Shown: positions 38,307 through 48,118 of the stretch, piece after piece
Layout of the letters: the number at the start of each line of letters is the position of its first letter
Position numbering within the stretch: position 1 is the first letter of the stretch
Assembly: GCF_022879595.1 (NCBI RefSeq)
Contig: NZ_CP084266.1
Location: 1,267,438-1,331,437 of the forward strand
Length of the DNA stretch: 64,000 bases
DNA from: Caballeronia sp. Lep1P3
GTDB lineage: Bacteria > Pseudomonadota > Gammaproteobacteria > Burkholderiales > Burkholderiaceae
Direction of reading: 5' to 3'
Notes under the pieces: model-generated
Databases searched by the model: none
Told to the model about the DNA's origin: nothing
What the model saw: only the letters and a program-made list of their open reading frames with translations
Position numbers and translations under genes: made by a program

Positions 38307-39206
38307 ATGGACCGTTTTCAGGCAATGTCCACCTTCGTCACGGTGGTCGAAACAGGCGGCTTCGCATCGGCCGCGCGCAAGCTCGACGTATCGCCTTCGG
38401 TGGTGAGCCGCGTCGTCACCGAACTCGAGGAGCGGCTCGGCGTGCGGCTGCTCACGCGCACGACGCGCGTCGTGCGTCTCACCGATGCGGGCAGCGGCTT
38501 CTTCGAAGATTGCCGGCGCATTCTCGGCGAAGTGGACAACGCGGAACTCGCCGCCGCCGGCACGCATTCGTCGCCGCGCGGCGTGCTTTCGCTGACGGCG
38601 CCGGTGCTCTTCGGCAGGCTGCACGTCACGCCGATCGTGCTCGACTATCTCTCGCGCTATCCCGAAGCGGATGCGAACTGCTGGTTCGTCGACCGCGTGG
38701 TGAATCTCGTCGACGAGGGCATCGACGTAGCCGTGCGGATCGCGCAATTGCCGGATTCCTCGTTGCAGGCCATTCCGGTCGGGCGCGTGCGGCGCGTGCT
38801 CTGCGCATCGCCCGCTTATCTCGCGAAACACGGCACGCCGGATCATCCGGACGATCTCGCCGCGCATACGATCATCGCGTCGACGGGATCGTCCACGCCG
38901 CCCGAATGGCGTCTCCACGACGGCGACCGCCCCGTTCTCGTGCACGCGCGCCCGCGCTTCACGACGACGACGAACGATTCGGCCATCGCCGCCGCGCTGG
39001 CGGACTTCGGCATCGCGCGGCTTCTGTCGTATCAGGTGGCGGAGCATGTGCGCGAAGGGCGGCTCGTGACGCTGCTGGACCGCTATGAGCCGCCGCCGCT
39101 GCCGATTCATCTCGTGCATCGCGAAGGCCGTCACGTCACGCAGAAAGTGCGCGCGTTTCTCGATCTCGCCGTGGCGACGTTGCGCGCTAACGAATCGTTA
39201 CGTTGA
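38307..39206 (+). CDS. LysR-family transcriptional regulator
   Basis: A 299-aa regulator. N-terminal winged HTH: MDRFQAMSTFVTVVETGGFASAARKLDVSPSVVSRVVTELEERLGVRLLTRTTRVVRLTDAG. The C-terminal substrate domain follows (GVLSLTAPVLFGRLHVTPIVLDYLSRYPEA). Starts about 75 bases after the redox fusion gene, same direction, and may control that GST-redox pair (inference). Confidence 0.92.
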   Translation: MDRFQAMSTFVTVVETGGFASAARKLDVSPSVVSRVVTELEERLGVRLLTRTTRVVRLTDAGSGFFEDCRRILGEVDNAELAAAGTHSSPRGVLSLTAPVLFGRLHVTPIVLDYLSRYPEADANCWFVDRVVNLVDEGIDVAVRIAQLPDSSLQAIPVGRVRRVLCASPAYLAKHGTPDHPDDLAAHTIIASTGSSTPPEWRLHDGDRPVLVHARPRFTTTTNDSAIAAALADFGIARLLSYQVAEHVREGRLVTLLDRYEPPPLPIHLVHREGRHVTQKVRAFLDLAVATLRANESLR

Positions 39207-39343
39207 CCGAGCTAAACGCGGCGCGGCGCTATTCGAAAGCCAAGCGAATCGAACGGGCGTTAGCGGGCGGAGCGTGCAAAATCGCGGCAAACCATGCAAC
39301 ATAGCTCTCTTGTCCGCACTGCAACCTTAACGGCTCACGCACC

Positions 39344-40819
39344 ATGACGAACCCGACTTCTCCTTCGAACGAACGCCCGCTCGACATGATCATCTTCGGC
39401 GGCGGCGGAGACCTGGCGGCGCGCAAGCTGCTGCCCGCGCTGTACATGGCGCACACGCACTGCAATCTGCCCGCCGACACGCGCATTCTCGCCATCGGCC
39501 GCAAGGACTGGACGCGCGAAGATTATCTGAAGAACTTCATGGAACAGCAGTCGCGCCCGTTCATCGACGCGAAGGCCTTCGATGCGCAGTCGTGGGACAA
39601 ATTCCTCGCGCTCTTCGATTACGTGCGCGTCGATGTCGAGAATCCCGATGACTTCCGGCGGCTCGCCGAAGCCACGCGCGCCAACGCGCAGCGCGTGTTC
39701 TATCTGTCGACGTCGCCGGAGCTTTTCACGACCATCTGCGACAACCTGGCGGCGGCGGACATCATCGACGATCGTGCGCGCGTCGTGCTGGAAAAGCCGC
39801 TGGGTCACGATCTCGCGTCGGCGCGCGCAATCAACGACGCGGTCGGCCGGCACTTCAAGGAAGACCAGATCTACCGCATCGACCATTATCTCGGCAAGGA
39901 AACGGTGCAGAACCTGATGGTGCTGCGCTTCGGCAATCCCATTTTCGGCCCGCTCTGGCAGGCGCCGTACATCAAGAGCGTGCAGATCACGGTGGCGGAA
40001 ACGGTGGGCGTCGGCAGCCGCGCGGGTTTCTACGACCACACCGGCGCGCTGCGCGACATGGTGCAGAACCATTTGCTGCAACTGCTGTGCATCGTCGCGA
40101 TGGAGCCGCCCGTTTCACTCGATCCCGACGCCGTGCGCGACGAAAAACTGAAGGTGCTGAAATCGCTGCGCCCGATGACCATCGCCGATATCGCGCGCGA
40201 CACCGTGCGCGGTCAATATGCGGCGGGCGCGGTCGGCGGCGAGCCGGTCAAGGGCTATCTTCAGGAAGACAACGTGCCGGCCGACAGCCACGCGGAAACG
40301 TTCGTCGCGTTGCGCGCGCACATCAACAACTGGCGCTGGGCGAACGTGCCATTCTTCCTGCGCACCGGCAAGCGCATGCAGACGCGGCAATCGCAGATCG
40401 TCATCGACTTCGCGGACCTGCCGTTCTCCATCATCCCGAGCGGGCCGCGTAACTATGGCAACCGGCTCATCATCACGTTGCAGCCGGAAGAGTCCATCCA
40501 GTTGCAGATGCTCGCGAAGGAACCGGGCAGCGGCATGCAGATGCAGCCCGTCAATCTCAATCTCGACTTGCAGCAGGCCATGACGCAGCGTCGCGCGGAA
40601 GCCTACGAGCGTTTGCTGATCGACGTGATCCGCGGACGTCTCACGCATTTCATGCGTCGCGACGAACTGGAAGCGGCGTGGGCGTGGGTCGAGCCGATTC
40701 TCAACGGCTGGAAGGAACTCGGCGACCGGCCGCGCGGATATACGGCGGGAACGTTCGGGCCGGCGGCATCGTCGGCGCTGATGGCGCGCGAGAATCTCGC
40801 CTGGGCCGAAGAGGGCTAA
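39344..40819 (+). CDS. zwf: Glucose-6-phosphate dehydrogenase
   Basis: A 491-aa enzyme. The NADP-binding motif is in MIIFGGGGDLAARKLLPALY, and the active-site signature RIDHYLGKETVQNLMVLRFGN carries the catalytic His and Lys. Later blocks (GFYDHTGALRDMVQNHLLQLL, VPFFLRTGKRM) are standard for the family. It makes 6-phosphogluconolactone and NADPH. Single gene here: neither pgl nor edd follows, unlike in many Burkholderia chromosome-1 loci, so this may be a second isoform. Confidence 0.95.
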   Translation: MTNPTSPSNERPLDMIIFGGGGDLAARKLLPALYMAHTHCNLPADTRILAIGRKDWTREDYLKNFMEQQSRPFIDAKAFDAQSWDKFLALFDYVRVDVENPDDFRRLAEATRANAQRVFYLSTSPELFTTICDNLAAADIIDDRARVVLEKPLGHDLASARAINDAVGRHFKEDQIYRIDHYLGKETVQNLMVLRFGNPIFGPLWQAPYIKSVQITVAETVGVGSRAGFYDHTGALRDMVQNHLLQLLCIVAMEPPVSLDPDAVRDEKLKVLKSLRPMTIADIARDTVRGQYAAGAVGGEPVKGYLQEDNVPADSHAETFVALRAHINNWRWANVPFFLRTGKRMQTRQSQIVIDFADLPFSIIPSGPRNYGNRLIITLQPEESIQLQMLAKEPGSGMQMQPVNLNLDLQQAMTQRRAEAYERLLIDVIRGRLTHFMRRDELEAAWAWVEPILNGWKELGDRPRGYTAGTFGPAASSALMARENLAWAEEG

Positions 40820-40825
40820 GGCGCG

Positions 40826-42112
40826 TCAGCGCATCGCGGGGCGCGCCGCGCGTCGCGATGCGAGCGCCCTTCCCCCCGCCATCACGCCCGCCAGCACCGC
40901 GATTCCGCACAGAATGCCTGCGAGCCGCAACAGCGCGGGCACGGGATCGGACGACCAGTGGCGATCCTGCACGAACACCATGATGAACGCGATGGTGAAC
41001 TGCCGCCCCACATAGCTCGCGCCCTGCGAGCCCGTCTGAACATGACAGCCGATCCACACGCCCGCGCACAGTGCGAGCATGCATAAAGGCGCGTCGTCGC
41101 CGATGAGCGGCAACAGCGCGAGACTGAGCGCGCCCGCGAGCAGACAGCCGAGCGCCCGCTGAACCATGCGCGCCGCGACGGGCCGCTGCGTCGGCTTGCC
41201 GAGCGCCGATGCGGGCAGAATCAGCACGGCGATCGCGGTCACCATCGCCTGCGCGAAGCCCGGCAGATTCAACGCATACGCGAGCGCCGCCAGTATCGCG
41301 ACGGCCCACGCCGCATGCCACGCGAGGCGCTTTCTAGTCGCGAGCGCCGCCTGTGCCGCGCGCGCCGCGTGCGTCGCGGTGAGCGTTCGCGCGGGCGGCG
41401 CCGCATCCGATGGCATCGCCGCGACGGACGGCGCATCGTGCGGTGCGCCGTCCACGCGATCCGCCGTCGATGCCGCGCCCGATACCGTCGCCGCGCCGCG
41501 CGAGGCGCGATAGTGCTGCACGCCCGCATGAAAGAGCGCGGACACGGCCACGCTCGCGAACGTGCCGGCGACGACTTCGGCCACGCGCAGCAGCGCGAAC
41601 GACGCCGTCGCCGATGCCGACATCAGCCGGTGCGCTTCGAACGTCACCATCAGCGCCGTCACCGCGCCCAGCACCCACGCGTAGCCCGCATCCGACACCA
41701 GCGCGCGATACACCGACACGCCCGCAATCAGCCCGAGCAGCGGCACGAAGAGCCACGGCGCATCGCCGATCAGCGGTCCCGCCGTCGCGCCGAGCAACCC
41801 GCCCGCCACCGTGCCGAGCACGCGATGCACGCCGCGCTGTGCACATGCGGAAAACTTCGTCTGCATGACAGCGAAGCCGCTGATCGCGGCCCACCAGACG
41901 TTCGTGAGATGGAACGCATAGGCAAGCGCGACGGCGAGCGCGACCGAGAACATCGCTTGCGTCGCGAAGCGCGCGCGCGCCGCAGAAGGCCGGATCGCGA
42001 CGAGTTCGCGCGCAAGCGAAGCGAGCGCATCGCGCACGAGCGCCGTAAGCGTATGGAATGCCGCCGGTAAGGGGCTGTGGTTCGAGTGAATCGCGGACTG
42101 GCGATCAGGCAT
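40826..42112 (-). CDS. FUSC-family inner-membrane protein (aromatic acid exporter-like)
   Basis: A 428-aa protein with two blocks of about five membrane helices. The first covers FATQAMFSVALAVALAYAFHLTNVWWAAISGFAVMQTKFSACAQRGVHRVLGTVAGGLLGA, with the family motif around W-AAIS-F; the second repeats it (WAVAILAALAYALNLPGFAQAMVTAIAVLILP, RMVQRALGCLLAGALSLALLPL). A polar linker with Ala and Pro separates them. FUSC proteins export fusaric acid and aromatic acids with an outer-membrane factor, but no AaeA-like partner is adjacent. ATG 42112 fits the first conserved block. Confidence 0.85.
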   Translation of the reverse strand: MPDRQSAIHSNHSPLPAAFHTLTALVRDALASLARELVAIRPSAARARFATQAMFSVALAVALAYAFHLTNVWWAAISGFAVMQTKFSACAQRGVHRVLGTVAGGLLGATAGPLIGDAPWLFVPLLGLIAGVSVYRALVSDAGYAWVLGAVTALMVTFEAHRLMSASATASFALLRVAEVVAGTFASVAVSALFHAGVQHYRASRGAATVSGAASTADRVDGAPHDAPSVAAMPSDAAPPARTLTATHAARAAQAALATRKRLAWHAAWAVAILAALAYALNLPGFAQAMVTAIAVLILPASALGKPTQRPVAARMVQRALGCLLAGALSLALLPLIGDDAPLCMLALCAGVWIGCHVQTGSQGASYVGRQFTIAFIMVFVQDRHWSSDPVPALLRLAGILCGIAVLAGVMAGGRALASRRAARPAMR

Positions 42113-42322
42113 CGGTTGTGCGGCAAGTGGCGTGTGTTTCGAGCGTAGACGCGTATCGCCGCCGATGCAAACGGCAAGCGCACGAATTGCGCTCAAGACA
42201 ACAAGGCGCGCTCTGCAGCATCCGATAGCCGATGCTATCGTGGGACTCCGATGCTGCCGCATGCCCGCTCATGCGCGCAGCAGCTTTTGATCCGCATTCG
42301 ACACGGCACAGCAAGGACACTC

Positions 42323-42928
42323 ATGGCGAAAGTTCTGGTTCTCTACTATTCGATGTACGGCCACGTCGAGACGATGGCGCAAGCGGTCGCCGAGGGCGCG
42401 CGCGGCGTGCCGGGCGTCGAGGTCACGGTCAAGCGCGTGCCAGAAACGATTCCCGCGGATCAGGCCGCCGTCATCGGCGTGAAGCTGGATCAGCAGGCGC
42501 CTATCGTAAGCATCGACGAACTTGCGGACTACGACGCGATCCTCTTCGGCACGCCCACGCGCTTCGGCAACATGGCCGGACAGATGCGCACGTTCCTCGA
42601 TCAGACGGGCGGCCTCTGGATCAAAGGCGCGCTCGTCGGCAAGATCGGCAGCGTGTTCACGTCGACGGCCTCGCAGCACGGTGGACAGGAAACCACGATC
42701 ACGTCGTTTCACACGACGCTTCTGCATCACGGCATGGTCGTCGCGGGCGTGCCCTACGCGTGCGCCGCGCTCACCACGATGGACGAGATTTCCGGCGGCA
42801 CGCCCTATGGCGCGACGACGATCGTCGGCGCGGACGGCAAGCGCGATCCGACCAAGAACGAACTCGAGATCGCGCGCTATCAGGGCAAGCATGTGGCGGA
42901 GCTGGCGCTGAAGATCGCGGGCAAGTGA
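42323..42928 (+). CDS. wrbA: NAD(P)H:quinone oxidoreductase WrbA
   Basis: A 201-aa flavodoxin-like protein: [26 protein letters not shown] (FMN-phosphate loop), [32 protein letters not shown] and [28 protein letters not shown], all diagnostic of WrbA. It reduces quinones by two electrons. AAGGAC precedes the ATG, and a clear terminator follows after about 190 bases. Confidence 0.95.
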   Translation: MAKVLVLYYSMYGHVETMAQAVAEGARGVPGVEVTVKRVPETIPADQAAVIGVKLDQQAPIVSIDELADYDAILFGTPTRFGNMAGQMRTFLDQTGGLWIKGALVGKIGSVFTSTASQHGGQETTITSFHTTLLHHGMVVAGVPYACAALTTMDEISGGTPYGATTIVGADGKRDPTKNELEIARYQGKHVAELALKIAGK

Positions 42929-43115
42929 TCGCGTTTTCTGCATGGCGTGGTCCGACAGCTACGCGCGCTGTGTCGGGCATATAGCGACACCCGCCAGTTG
43001 GCGGAATCGCGCGACCCTTGTGGCACAAGGCTTTCGCACAGCGCGGCTCGTTGGCACGGTCGCTGCATCGTGTCATGCGTCGCACCTTGACGGCCTGCCA
43101 CTGCAAGGCGCGACC

Positions 43116-43146
43116 GGACCGGCCGCTTCGTGCGCCGGTCCGTTTT
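43116..43146 (+). terminator. Terminator downstream of wrbA
   Basis: An 8-bp stem (GGACCGGC / GCCGGTCC) followed by GTTTTTG. Confidence 0.7.
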
Positions 43147-43229
43147 TGCGCTGATGCCGCTGCCTTCGCTCCGAAATAGTTCGGAAACCTGATTATTCAC
43201 GGCGCGGCGAAATCGCGAACCGCGCAAGC

Positions 43230-43271
43230 CCCCGAATATCCTCACCTTCAACGCTCCCGCAAACCCTCACC
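43230..43271 (-). repeat. Dispersed iteron group 2 (two reverse copies)
   Basis: Reverse-strand copies of GGTGAG-N6-CGGGA: 43255-43271 is exact (N6 GGTTTG) and 43230-43246 has one change (CGGGG; N6 GATATT). They are 25 bases apart, just past the stop of the IclR-family gene. Confidence 0.8.
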
Positions 43272-43284
43272 GGAAGATCGCCTG

Positions 43285-44055
43285 TCAGATGACGTTGAGC
43301 ATCGCGAGCGCCGTTTCCTGCAACGGCTGAAGCACGCGCGCGAGCGCGGCGTCGTTGGTTTCCTTTCCGATCGGCATGTTCACCGACAACGCCGCCACCA
43401 CTTGCCCGTGCCGGTTCTTGATCGGCACCGCGATGCCGCGCACGCCGACCTGCAATTGCTGTTCGAACGCGACGTAGCCGTCCGCGCGCGCCTGGCGGAT
43501 TTTCTCGTAGAGCACTTCGCGGTTCGTGATGGTGAGCGGCGTGAACGGCTTGAACTCGGTCGCATCGAGCCAGGCGCGCACCGCACGTTCGTCCGGCTTG
43601 TAGGCGAGCATGACGAGACCGCCCGACATCAGCGCCGCCGGCACCCGCGCGCCCAGCACGAAGCCGGTGTTCATCACGCGCGAGGAGCCGTTGCGCGCGA
43701 TGATGACGAGATCCCATTCGTCCAGCACGCTGACGTAGACGGATTCGTGTATCGACGCGCTCAAGTGCTGCAAATAAGGCTGGACGATGCGCGGCAGCCG
43801 CGCCGAATCGAAGTACGACCAGCCGACGCGCAGCACGCGCGGCGTCAAGTTGAAGAGCTTGCCGTCCGTCTGCACGTAGCCGAGATGCGCGAGCGTGAGC
43901 AGATAGCGCCGCGCCGCCGTGCGCGTCATGCCGGTGCGCGTCGCGGCTTGCGTCGGCGTCATGCGCGCGTGCTGGTCGTCGAAGGCTTCGAGAATCGCGA
44001 GACCCTTTTCCAGTCCGGCGATCCAGTCGCGCTTGTCGAGTCCCGGTTTCGTCAT
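43285..44055 (-). CDS. IclR-family transcriptional regulator
   Basis: A 256-aa protein. The N-terminal winged HTH is in KGLAILEAFDDQHARMTPTQAATRTGMTRTAARRYLLTLAHLGYVQTDG, followed by the effector domain (LSASIHESVYVSVLDEWDLVIIARNGSSRVM, GARVPAALMSGGLVMLAYKPD), resembling the PcaR/PobR group that senses aromatic acids. It diverges from an MHS-type transporter that it probably regulates, with an inverted repeat between the two. ATG 44055 was chosen over 44091 by alignment to the usual N-terminus. Confidence 0.9.
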   Translation of the reverse strand: MTKPGLDKRDWIAGLEKGLAILEAFDDQHARMTPTQAATRTGMTRTAARRYLLTLAHLGYVQTDGKLFNLTPRVLRVGWSYFDSARLPRIVQPYLQHLSASIHESVYVSVLDEWDLVIIARNGSSRVMNTGFVLGARVPAALMSGGLVMLAYKPDERAVRAWLDATEFKPFTPLTITNREVLYEKIRQARADGYVAFEQQLQVGVRGIAVPIKNRHGQVVAALSVNMPIGKETNDAALARVLQPLQETALAMLNVI

Positions 44056-44097
44056 GTCGATGCTCGCGCCCAAGCTAGTGCTAACCCCCAAAGCGGT

Positions 44098-44127
44098 CGA
44101 TTATCGAACACACGCGTGCGATAATCG
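44098..44127. promoter_or_regulatory. Inverted repeat between iclR-type gene and transporter
   Basis: CGATTATCG (44098-44106) and CGATAATCG (44119-44127) form a perfect 9-bp inverted repeat with a 12-base spacer in the divergent promoter region. Probable operator of the IclR-family protein. Confidence 0.6.
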
Positions 44128-44327
44128 CGCACAATTTATCACAAATCGTTGCCCGGTTTCGGCTGCGCTCTTATCCTCGAAGCACTTGTAAGGGACACGT
44201 TGCCGGCCTCGCCCGAGTGCCTTGCCGCCCAGCGTCGGAGCAGCGCGCATCGGCGAGAATCGTGGGTAAGAAGAATCGAGCACGCGCAGCACCTTCAGAC
44301 GATAAACCATCATTCGGAGACACTTCT

Positions 44328-45734
44328 ATGGCTAGCCCAAAGGCAGACGCGCACGGCGGAGGCCAGGCGAAAAAAGCGACGGCGAGCGGCTGGATCGGCT
44401 CGGCGCTCGAGTATTACGACTTCTTCATCTACGCTCAGGCGGCGGCGCTCATTTTCCCGCAGCTCTTTTTTCCGTCGGGCAATCCGAAGGTGGCGATCGT
44501 CGCGTCGCTCGCGACGTATGGCGTCGGTTATGTCGCGCGTCCCATCGGCGCGTTCGTGCTCGGGCATCTAGGCGATACGCACGGCCGCAAGAACGTGCTG
44601 CTCATCTGCATGTTCCTCATGGGTTTCTCGACGATGGCCGTCGGCCTGCTGCCGACGTACCACAGCGTCGGCATGCTCGCGCCGGCGCTGCTCGTCGTGC
44701 TGCGCCTGATTCAGGGCTTCGCGGTGGCCGGTGAAATCTCGGGCGCAAGTTCGATGATTCTCGAACACGCGCCGTTCGGCCGGCGCGGTTATTACGCGAG
44801 CTTCACGCTGCAGGGCGTGCAGGCGGGCCAGATTCTCGCCGCCGCCGTGTTCCTGCCGCTCGCCGCGTTCATGCCCGAGGACATGTTCAATTCGTGGGGC
44901 TGGCGCGTGCCGTTCCTTCTGTCCGCGTTCGTGCTGCTGGCGGGCTATATCATTCGTCGCGAAGTGCACGAAACGCCGGCGTTCACGGCCGAAGGCGCGC
45001 ACGGCGAACTGCCGAAGTCGCCGATCAGGGAAGCGTTCGCGAACAGCACGCCCGACATGGTCCGCGTCGTCTGCATGGCGCTGATGAACGTGATTCCCGT
45101 CGTGGCAACGATCTTCGGCGCGGCCTACGCGGTGCAGTCTTCGTATGGCGTCGGCTTCAGCAAGAGCGTGTATCTGTGGATTCCGGTCGTCGGCAACATC
45201 GTCGCGGTGGTGGTCATTCCCTATGTCGGCAATCTCTCCGACAAGATCGGCCGCCGTCCGATGATGATCTGGGGCTCGCTCATCTCCGGGCTGCTCTCGT
45301 TCGCGTATCTGTATGCGATCAGCATTCACAACGTGCCGCTCGCGTTCCTGATGTCGCTCCTGATGTGGGGCGTCGTGTATCAGGGCTATAACGCGATTTT
45401 CCCGAGCTTCTATCCCGAGCTCTTCCCGACGCGCTCGCGCGTCTCCGCGATGGCGATTGCGCAGAACATCGGCACGACGATCACCGCGCTCTTGCCCGCG
45501 CTCTTCGCGGCTGTCGCGCCGCCGGGATCGCACAACATTCCGCTGACCGTGGGCGCGCTCGCGTTCGGCGTGACGATCATCGCGGCGATCGCGGCGTGGT
45601 CGGCGCGCGAGACGTATCGCATGCGTCTCGACGATCTCGGCAAGAAGGACGCCGTGCCGATGAGCGAGCAGGAATACGAACGCCTGCGCGCCGATTCGAT
45701 GGCCGTGAGCAAAGTCGCCAAGGCGCATGCCTGA
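44328..45734 (+). CDS. MFS transporter, metabolite:H+ symporter (MHS) family
   Basis: A 468-aa protein with 12 helices. The MHS signature is present: ASGWIGSALEYYDFFIYAQAAALIFPQLFF in helix 1 and GYVARPIGAFVLGHLGDTHGRKNVLLICMFLMG with the helix 2-3 loop motif; the later repeat is GNLSDKIGRRPMMIWGS. Members (ShiA, KgtP, ProP relatives) import organic acids such as shikimate or dicarboxylates with H+. Divergent from the IclR regulator; the substrate is probably an aromatic or hydroxy acid (inference). A strong terminator follows. Confidence 0.9.
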   Translation: MASPKADAHGGGQAKKATASGWIGSALEYYDFFIYAQAAALIFPQLFFPSGNPKVAIVASLATYGVGYVARPIGAFVLGHLGDTHGRKNVLLICMFLMGFSTMAVGLLPTYHSVGMLAPALLVVLRLIQGFAVAGEISGASSMILEHAPFGRRGYYASFTLQGVQAGQILAAAVFLPLAAFMPEDMFNSWGWRVPFLLSAFVLLAGYIIRREVHETPAFTAEGAHGELPKSPIREAFANSTPDMVRVVCMALMNVIPVVATIFGAAYAVQSSYGVGFSKSVYLWIPVVGNIVAVVVIPYVGNLSDKIGRRPMMIWGSLISGLLSFAYLYAISIHNVPLAFLMSLLMWGVVYQGYNAIFPSFYPELFPTRSRVSAMAIAQNIGTTITALLPALFAAVAPPGSHNIPLTVGALAFGVTIIAAIAAWSARETYRMRLDDLGKKDAVPMSEQEYERLRADSMAVSKVAKAHA

Positions 45735-45763
45735 AGCGTCGAGAGACTAGTTGGTGTGGTTTG

Positions 45764-45794
45764 AATGGGCCTTTGCGAAAAGGCCCATTTTTTT
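45764..45794 (+). terminator. Rho-independent terminator
   Basis: An 11-bp stem (AATGGGCCTTT / AAAGGCCCATT) with a four-base loop and a run of seven T. It ends the transporter gene. Confidence 0.9.
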
Positions 45795-45822
45795 CGTCCT
45801 TTTCCCTGATTTTCGCGCTTGT

Positions 45823-46770
45823 TTATCCGCGCGCCTTTCGTTCGAGCGACGGCGACCGTTCGGTAAGCGCGGGCGTCGCGTTCGCGCTGGCGTCGGCGTG
45901 CGGCTCGCTCGCGAACTGCTGCCGGTATTCGGCGGGCGTCAGCCCTTTCGTCGCCCTGAACTGGCGATTGAAGTTCGACACGTTCGCGAATCCCGAGCGC
46001 GCCGCGACGACCGATACCGGCATCGACGTATCGGTGAGCATCCGGCACGCATGCCCGATCCGCACGCGAGCGATGTAGCGCCCGACGCTTTCGCCGAGAT
46101 GCAGCGTGAACTGCCGCGTGAGCGAGCGCTCCGACATGCCCGACGCCTTCGCGAGCGTCGCCATGCGCAGCGGATGCGCGAACTGCGTGTCGATGATCGC
46201 GAGCACGCGATTGAGTTGGTCGGATTCGTGGCCGGACGGCGTGCCGGTGCGCGCATCGAACGCACTCGGCGATGCAAGCGGCGACGCGGGCACGGCGGCG
46301 AGCCAGTCGAGCGTGTCGATCACGGCCTTCAGGCGTTCGCGCGGGTCCGCGCAAAGCAGCCGGTCCGACTGCGCACGCATGTGCGCGCCCGCGCCCTCTT
46401 CGAACGCAAGCCCGCAGGCCGCGCGCCGCAGCAGATTGCGCAAGCCGCCGTATTCGGGACACACGTCCGCGAAGCGGCGCACCCACGCGCCGTCGAACCA
46501 GACGACGATGGCGGCTTGCGCATGCGCCGCATCGATGGAACGGTTCGACGCCCACGTATGCGGCAGATTCGGCGGCACGAGCACGAGATCGTCGGCGCCG
46601 TAGGCCGTGATCGAATCGCCGATATAGCGCTTGCCCTGGCTGTTCATCGTGAGCGTCAGTTCGTACTCGGGATGGTGATGCCATTCGAACGGAATGCGCG
46701 GCAGCCGCCGGTGGAAAACCCTGACGGAACGGCTCGTGCCGAAATCGACGTGTTCGTAAGCTGCTTTCAT
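45823..46770 (-). CDS. AraC-family transcriptional regulator
   Basis: A 315-aa regulator. The N-terminal cupin-like domain (FEWHHHPEYELTLTMNSQGKRYIGDSITAYGADDLVLVPPNLPHTW) should bind an effector. The C-terminal pair of HTHs is seen in LRMATLAKASGMSERSLTRQFTLHLGESVGRYIARVRIGHACRMLTDTSMPVSVVAARSGFANVSNFNRQFRATKGLTPAEYRQQF. It diverges from the DUF1479 gene, its likely target. Confidence 0.92.
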   Translation of the reverse strand: MKAAYEHVDFGTSRSVRVFHRRLPRIPFEWHHHPEYELTLTMNSQGKRYIGDSITAYGADDLVLVPPNLPHTWASNRSIDAAHAQAAIVVWFDGAWVRRFADVCPEYGGLRNLLRRAACGLAFEEGAGAHMRAQSDRLLCADPRERLKAVIDTLDWLAAVPASPLASPSAFDARTGTPSGHESDQLNRVLAIIDTQFAHPLRMATLAKASGMSERSLTRQFTLHLGESVGRYIARVRIGHACRMLTDTSMPVSVVAARSGFANVSNFNRQFRATKGLTPAEYRQQFASEPHADASANATPALTERSPSLERKARG

Positions 46771-46867
46771 GGCCGGATTCGCAACGACATTGGCCCGATG
46801 CTATCACTGGCGCGCATCGCGCCGGCGTACGCTGCAAGGCATCGCACGAACCTTGGGAGACAGCGAA

Positions 46868-48112
46868 ATGGCATTGCACATCGACGATTTGCCCGCCGCC
46901 GTCCGGGCCGCGAAGCGCGAATTGCGCAGCATGCTGCCCGACTATCGCGAACGCTTCGCGCAAGTGCAAGCGGCAATGATCGACGAGGCCGAACGCATCG
47001 CGGCGCTTCGGGCGCGCGGCGAGCCGGTCATTCCGGAAATCCGCTTCGAGGACATCGTCGCGGACCGCGTGAGCGCGGCGCAGATCGCGCTCGTCAAAGC
47101 GCGCGGCGCGTGCGTGATCCGCAACGTGTTCGACCGCGCGCTCGTCGAACAGTGGGACCGCGAGATTGCGGATTACGTCGAACGCAACGATCTCGACACG
47201 AAGCTCCAGAACCGCGCGGAAGACAAGTACTTCGGCCAGCTCGCGTCGAGCAAGCCGCAAATCTACGGCGTGTACTGGTCGAAGCCCCAGGTGCTTGCGC
47301 GGCAGTCGGCGGAATTGACGCGGGCGCGCGTCTTTCTCAACCGGCTCTGGCGCGCGCAAAGCGAAGGGCGCGTGCATTTCGACCCCGAGCGCGTGCCGGT
47401 CTATGCCGACCGGCTGCGTCGGCGGCCGCCGGGATCGGAGTCGCTCGGCTTGTCGGCGCATTGCGATGGCGGCTCCATCGAACGGTGGATCGAGCCGAAT
47501 TTCCGCAAGGTCTACCGGCACGTGTTCTCGGGGAACTGGCGCGAGTACGATCCGTTCGATGCCGCGTGGCGAACGGATGTCGAGGAGATCGCGTCGCCCG
47601 CGGTGTGTTCCATGTTCCGCACGTTCCAGGGCTGGACCGCGCTCACGCAGCAAGGGCCGGGCGACGGCACGCTGCAACTCGTGCCGATTGCGAACTCGAT
47701 GGTCTACGTGCTCCTGCGCGCGCTTCAGGACGACATCGCCGAGGACGACCTGTGCGGCGCCATGCCGGGCCGCGCGCTGTCGATCAAGCCCGAGTATCAC
47801 GCGCCGCTTTTTCACGCGCTGTCGTCCATTCCGTTGATGCAGCCGGGCGATACCGTTTTTTGGCATAGCGACGTCGTGCATGCGGTCGAAGACGCGCATC
47901 GCGGAAAGGGTTACAGCAACGTGATGTATATCGCGTCGGCTCCCGCGTGCGCGAAAAACGACGCCTATCTCAAGCGGCAGTTGCCGAGCTTTCTCAAAGG
48001 CAACAGCCCGCCCGACTTTCCGGCGGATCATTTCGAGGCCGGTTTCATCGGACGCGCCACCGTCGGCGATCTGACGCCGATGGGACGCGCGCAGATGGGC
48101 CTCGATCTCTGA
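46868..48112 (+). CDS. DUF1479 protein, probable Fe(II)/2-oxoglutarate dioxygenase
   Basis: A 414-aa protein of the YbiU-like DUF1479 family. The beta-helix iron site is visible: LSAHCDGGSIERW provides H-x-D, and VFWHSDVVHAVEDAH the distal His. The N-terminal third is helical (IDDLPAAVRAAKRELRSMLPDYRERFAQVQAAMIDEAERI). The substrate is unknown. Divergent from an AraC-family regulator whose cupin domain suggests induction by a small molecule. Confidence 0.88.
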   Translation: MALHIDDLPAAVRAAKRELRSMLPDYRERFAQVQAAMIDEAERIAALRARGEPVIPEIRFEDIVADRVSAAQIALVKARGACVIRNVFDRALVEQWDREIADYVERNDLDTKLQNRAEDKYFGQLASSKPQIYGVYWSKPQVLARQSAELTRARVFLNRLWRAQSEGRVHFDPERVPVYADRLRRRPPGSESLGLSAHCDGGSIERWIEPNFRKVYRHVFSGNWREYDPFDAAWRTDVEEIASPAVCSMFRTFQGWTALTQQGPGDGTLQLVPIANSMVYVLLRALQDDIAEDDLCGAMPGRALSIKPEYHAPLFHALSSIPLMQPGDTVFWHSDVVHAVEDAHRGKGYSNVMYIASAPACAKNDAYLKRQLPSFLKGNSPPDFPADHFEAGFIGRATVGDLTPMGRAQMGLDL

Positions 48113-48118
48113 AACGCC

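Larger units (their letters stand above)
42929..43284. other. Convergent intergenic region with terminator and two iterons
   Basis: Between wrbA (forward) and the IclR regulator (reverse). Holds the wrbA terminator near 43116-43146 and two reverse-oriented origin repeats. No gene seen. Confidence 0.6.
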
